DNA of 64,000 nucleotides from contig OZ241874.1 of the NCBI GenBank assembly GCA_965203305.1, positions 992,001 through 1,056,000 of the forward strand. Direction: 5' to 3'. Below are positions 62,698 to 64,000 of the stretch, one piece after another. How positions within the stretch are numbered: position 1 is the first letter of the stretch; each line of letters starts with the position of its first letter. A program made the position numbers and the translations under genes. The notes below the pieces were generated by a model. That model saw only the letters and a list, made by a program, of their open reading frames with translations. It searched no databases and had not been told where the DNA came from. The DNA is from Bin80 sp965203305. GTDB taxonomy: Bacteria; Bacteroidota; Rhodothermia; Rhodothermales; Bin80.

Positions 62698-63510
62698 CTA
62701 CCAGTCTTTCGCTACTCGCCTGGGGCGACCTTCTGCTTTTTGCAGCTCTCGCAGGAGTTGCTCTTCCTCATTTTCGAGTGCTTCCAGGATGCGTTCGGCC
62801 TGCTCCCGGGTCAGAGGCATTTCTTGTGGTTCGGGCTGCTCTCCTTCCTGTTCCTGCTGCCCGTTTTGTTCTTGATTTTGTTGCTGTTCGTTCTGATCCT
62901 CCTTTTGCTGTTCTTCCTCATTCTGCTCTGAATCCTCGTCCTGCTCCGAGTCCTGATTCTGCTGTTCTTCGTTTTCCTGTTGCTGATTTTGTTGCTGTTC
63001 GTTCTGATCCTCCTCTTCCTTCTGCTCATTGTTGTCCTGTTGTTGCTCCTGATTTTGCTGCTCCTGCAGCTGTCGGCTTACAAACTCAAAATTGAACTTG
63101 GCATCTTCATTATTCGGATTTGCCATCAGGGCGGCCTGATAGTGCTCCAGAGCCTGCTCCAGCTGTTGGCTGGTGAATGCGTTGTTCCCGGCGTTGAAAG
63201 CGGTCATCGCGGCAGTATCGTCGTTCGGGGCATATGCGAGAGCCTCTTTGAATGCTCTGTCTGCCTCTTCAAATTTTTCCTGCCGGTGCAGAGTGAGTCC
63301 CAGATTGTTCTGAAGTCCGTGGTAGACCCTGTCGGATTCTTCGGGGAGAGGATACCCCGACAGTCCTTCCTGATAGGCAGTGGCCGCTTCTTCGAACTGA
63401 TCCTGCTTCAGATGTTCATTGCCAGTTCTGCCATGCTGGTTTGCACCGGAACCGGGGACAATCTGAACTGCGGTCAGGAAAATTCCAAAAATCGCACTCA
63501 AAGTAATCAT
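62698..63510 (-). CDS. batC: BatC-like TPR protein with long Gln/Glu/Asn-rich tract
   Basis: 270 residues. N-terminal signal, then TPR repeats (GRTGNEHLKQDQFEEAATAY, NNLGLTLHRQEKFEEADRAF, AMTAFNAGNNAFTSQQLEQA with ALEHYQAALMANP), then about 75 residues made almost only of Q, E, N, D and K (150-225), then the conserved MPLTREQAERILEALENEEE end. The tract is encoded by short CAA/GAA/CAG repeats that may expand and contract. Start overlaps the batB/A stop (ATGA). Confidence 0.88.
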   Translation of the reverse strand: MITLSAIFGIFLTAVQIVPGSGANQHGRTGNEHLKQDQFEEAATAYQEGLSGYPLPEESDRVYHGLQNNLGLTLHRQEKFEEADRAFKEALAYAPNDDTAAMTAFNAGNNAFTSQQLEQALEHYQAALMANPNNEDAKFNFEFVSRQLQEQQNQEQQQDNNEQKEEEDQNEQQQNQQQENEEQQNQDSEQDEDSEQNEEEQQKEDQNEQQQNQEQNGQQEQEGEQPEPQEMPLTREQAERILEALENEEEQLLRELQKAEGRPRRVAKDW

Positions 63511-64000
63511 CAGATGGTTTGCCTGTCAGGGGATATGCAGTTTCTGCGAGTCGTCATCGCACCGTCAACACACAGAAGAAGAAGTGCCACAGCAAGTGGC
63601 CACTGATACTTCAGATCATACTCCTCAAACTCCTCTTCGTCCAGGACAGCCTGGTCCAGTTGCGCAAGTGCAGGGATCAACTGGGAGAGAGAGCTGGATG
63701 TACGGGCGACATGAAAATACGCCCCATCAGCGCTCAGTGCCTTTAGTCCGGCCTCTTCCAGTCTGGAGTGTACGATTCGTCCTCTCAGATCACGCTTGTA
63801 CCCGGTACGGTTCCCGTTCGCATTGTATATCGGGATCGGTGCTCCTTCCGCATCCCCCACCCCTGCAGTGAATACCGTGATGCCTTCATCTCGTGCTGCC
63901 ATCAAAATATCATCAAGTTCATCCACATGATTTTCTCCGTCAGATACAATCAGTAATGCCTTTGAGCGTGTGGTTTCCGGGGCAAGGCTGTCTGCACTTG
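63510..64000 (-). CDS. batB: VWA-domain membrane protein BatB/BatA, partial (N-terminus beyond window end)
   Basis: 163 C-terminal codons are visible and the frame is open to the window edge. It contains the VWA strand KALLIVSDGENHVDELDDIL, the FTAGVGDAEGAPIPIY strand-loop, GYKRDLRGRIVHSRLEE and a C-terminal membrane helix (QWPLAVALLLLCVDGAM). BatA and BatB are related; the position directly before batC favours BatB. The end overlaps batC. Confidence 0.82.
   Translation of the reverse strand, partial: SADSLAPETTRSKALLIVSDGENHVDELDDILMAARDEGITVFTAGVGDAEGAPIPIYNANGNRTGYKRDLRGRIVHSRLEEAGLKALSADGAYFHVARTSSSLSQLIPALAQLDQAVLDEEEFEEYDLKYQWPLAVALLLLCVDGAMTTRRNCISPDRQTI

Noticed and set aside
62850..63070. 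Tandem DNA repeat array as a regulatory or satellite element
   Set aside because: The CAA/GAA/CAG-rich tract is the coding sequence of the Q/E/N-rich part of BatC in an intact frame.
1..64000. tRNA, rRNA, tmRNA or known riboswitch genes
   Set aside because: I looked for conserved tRNA arms, rRNA blocks and common riboswitch cores and saw none; a covariance-model scan would be needed to be certain.

Overview
The window looks like chromosome of a Bacteroidota / Rhodothermota-type Gram-negative. The support is a SusC/SusD outer-membrane pair, large FG-GAP/ASPIC lipoproteins (CRTAC1-like), a Bat (aerotolerance-type) operon, a DUF5916-type outer-membrane protein, a WcaJ-type sugar transferase, and a TAnnTTTG-like promoter motif upstream of susC. 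No rRNA, tRNA or CRISPR array was seen. The exact lineage is inference.

Layout. 1-819: partial RecF/OLD-like ATPase. 1063-13137 (minus): nutrient-uptake block made of a lipoprotein, two ~1,100-residue FG-GAP/ASPIC lipoproteins, SusC and SusD. 13138-14081: gene-free stretch with a 20-bp perfect palindrome and MITE copy 1. 14232-16257 (plus): a three-gene cassette of small Cys-rich exported peptide, lipoprotein beta-propeller and thioredoxin-like membrane-anchored protein. 16306-18084: third FG-GAP/ASPIC lipoprotein. 18296-22315: AAA ATPase with a truncated tandem copy, a frameshifted membrane-protein gene, and an IS66 transposase. 22560-30315 (minus): small membrane protein, PnuC, FG-GAP protein, ABC-F, sugar transferase, NadC, AccA. 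30379-32205: secreted protein with four ComEA-like HhH modules and an HNH nuclease domain. 32404-34427: ankyrin gene split by MITE copy 2. 34446-39977: accessory island with an ISL3 scrap, a type II restriction-modification pair with a frameshifted nuclease, an IS1634-type element, and a frameshifted DNA methyltransferase. 40370-49696: DUF5916 protein, rnhA, then the tightly overlapping run obgE-rluD-hisS-lgt-PLP decarboxylase-rlmB. 49697-60128: second mobile/defence island with TnpB, a type IIG-like restriction-modification gene broken by an IS110 element, a degenerate ATPase paralogue, a frameshifted ISL3 transposase and decayed repeats. 60129-64000 (minus): batE, batD, batC and a partial batB/A.

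The clearest pattern is that three separate restriction-modification loci are all damaged, by frameshifts, a nonsense codon or transposon insertion, while the core genes are intact. For three insertions the pre-insertion sequence can be rebuilt from the DNA: the MITE in the ankyrin gene (4-bp duplication), IS110 in the type IIG-like gene (shared octamer), and the IS1634-type element in a small ORF (CATA duplication). In each case removing the element restores one continuous reading frame. The most unusual intact genes are the HhH4-HNH exported nuclease, the peptide/propeller/thioredoxin-like cassette, and the family of KYF-anchored ATPases with one apparently catalytically dead member.
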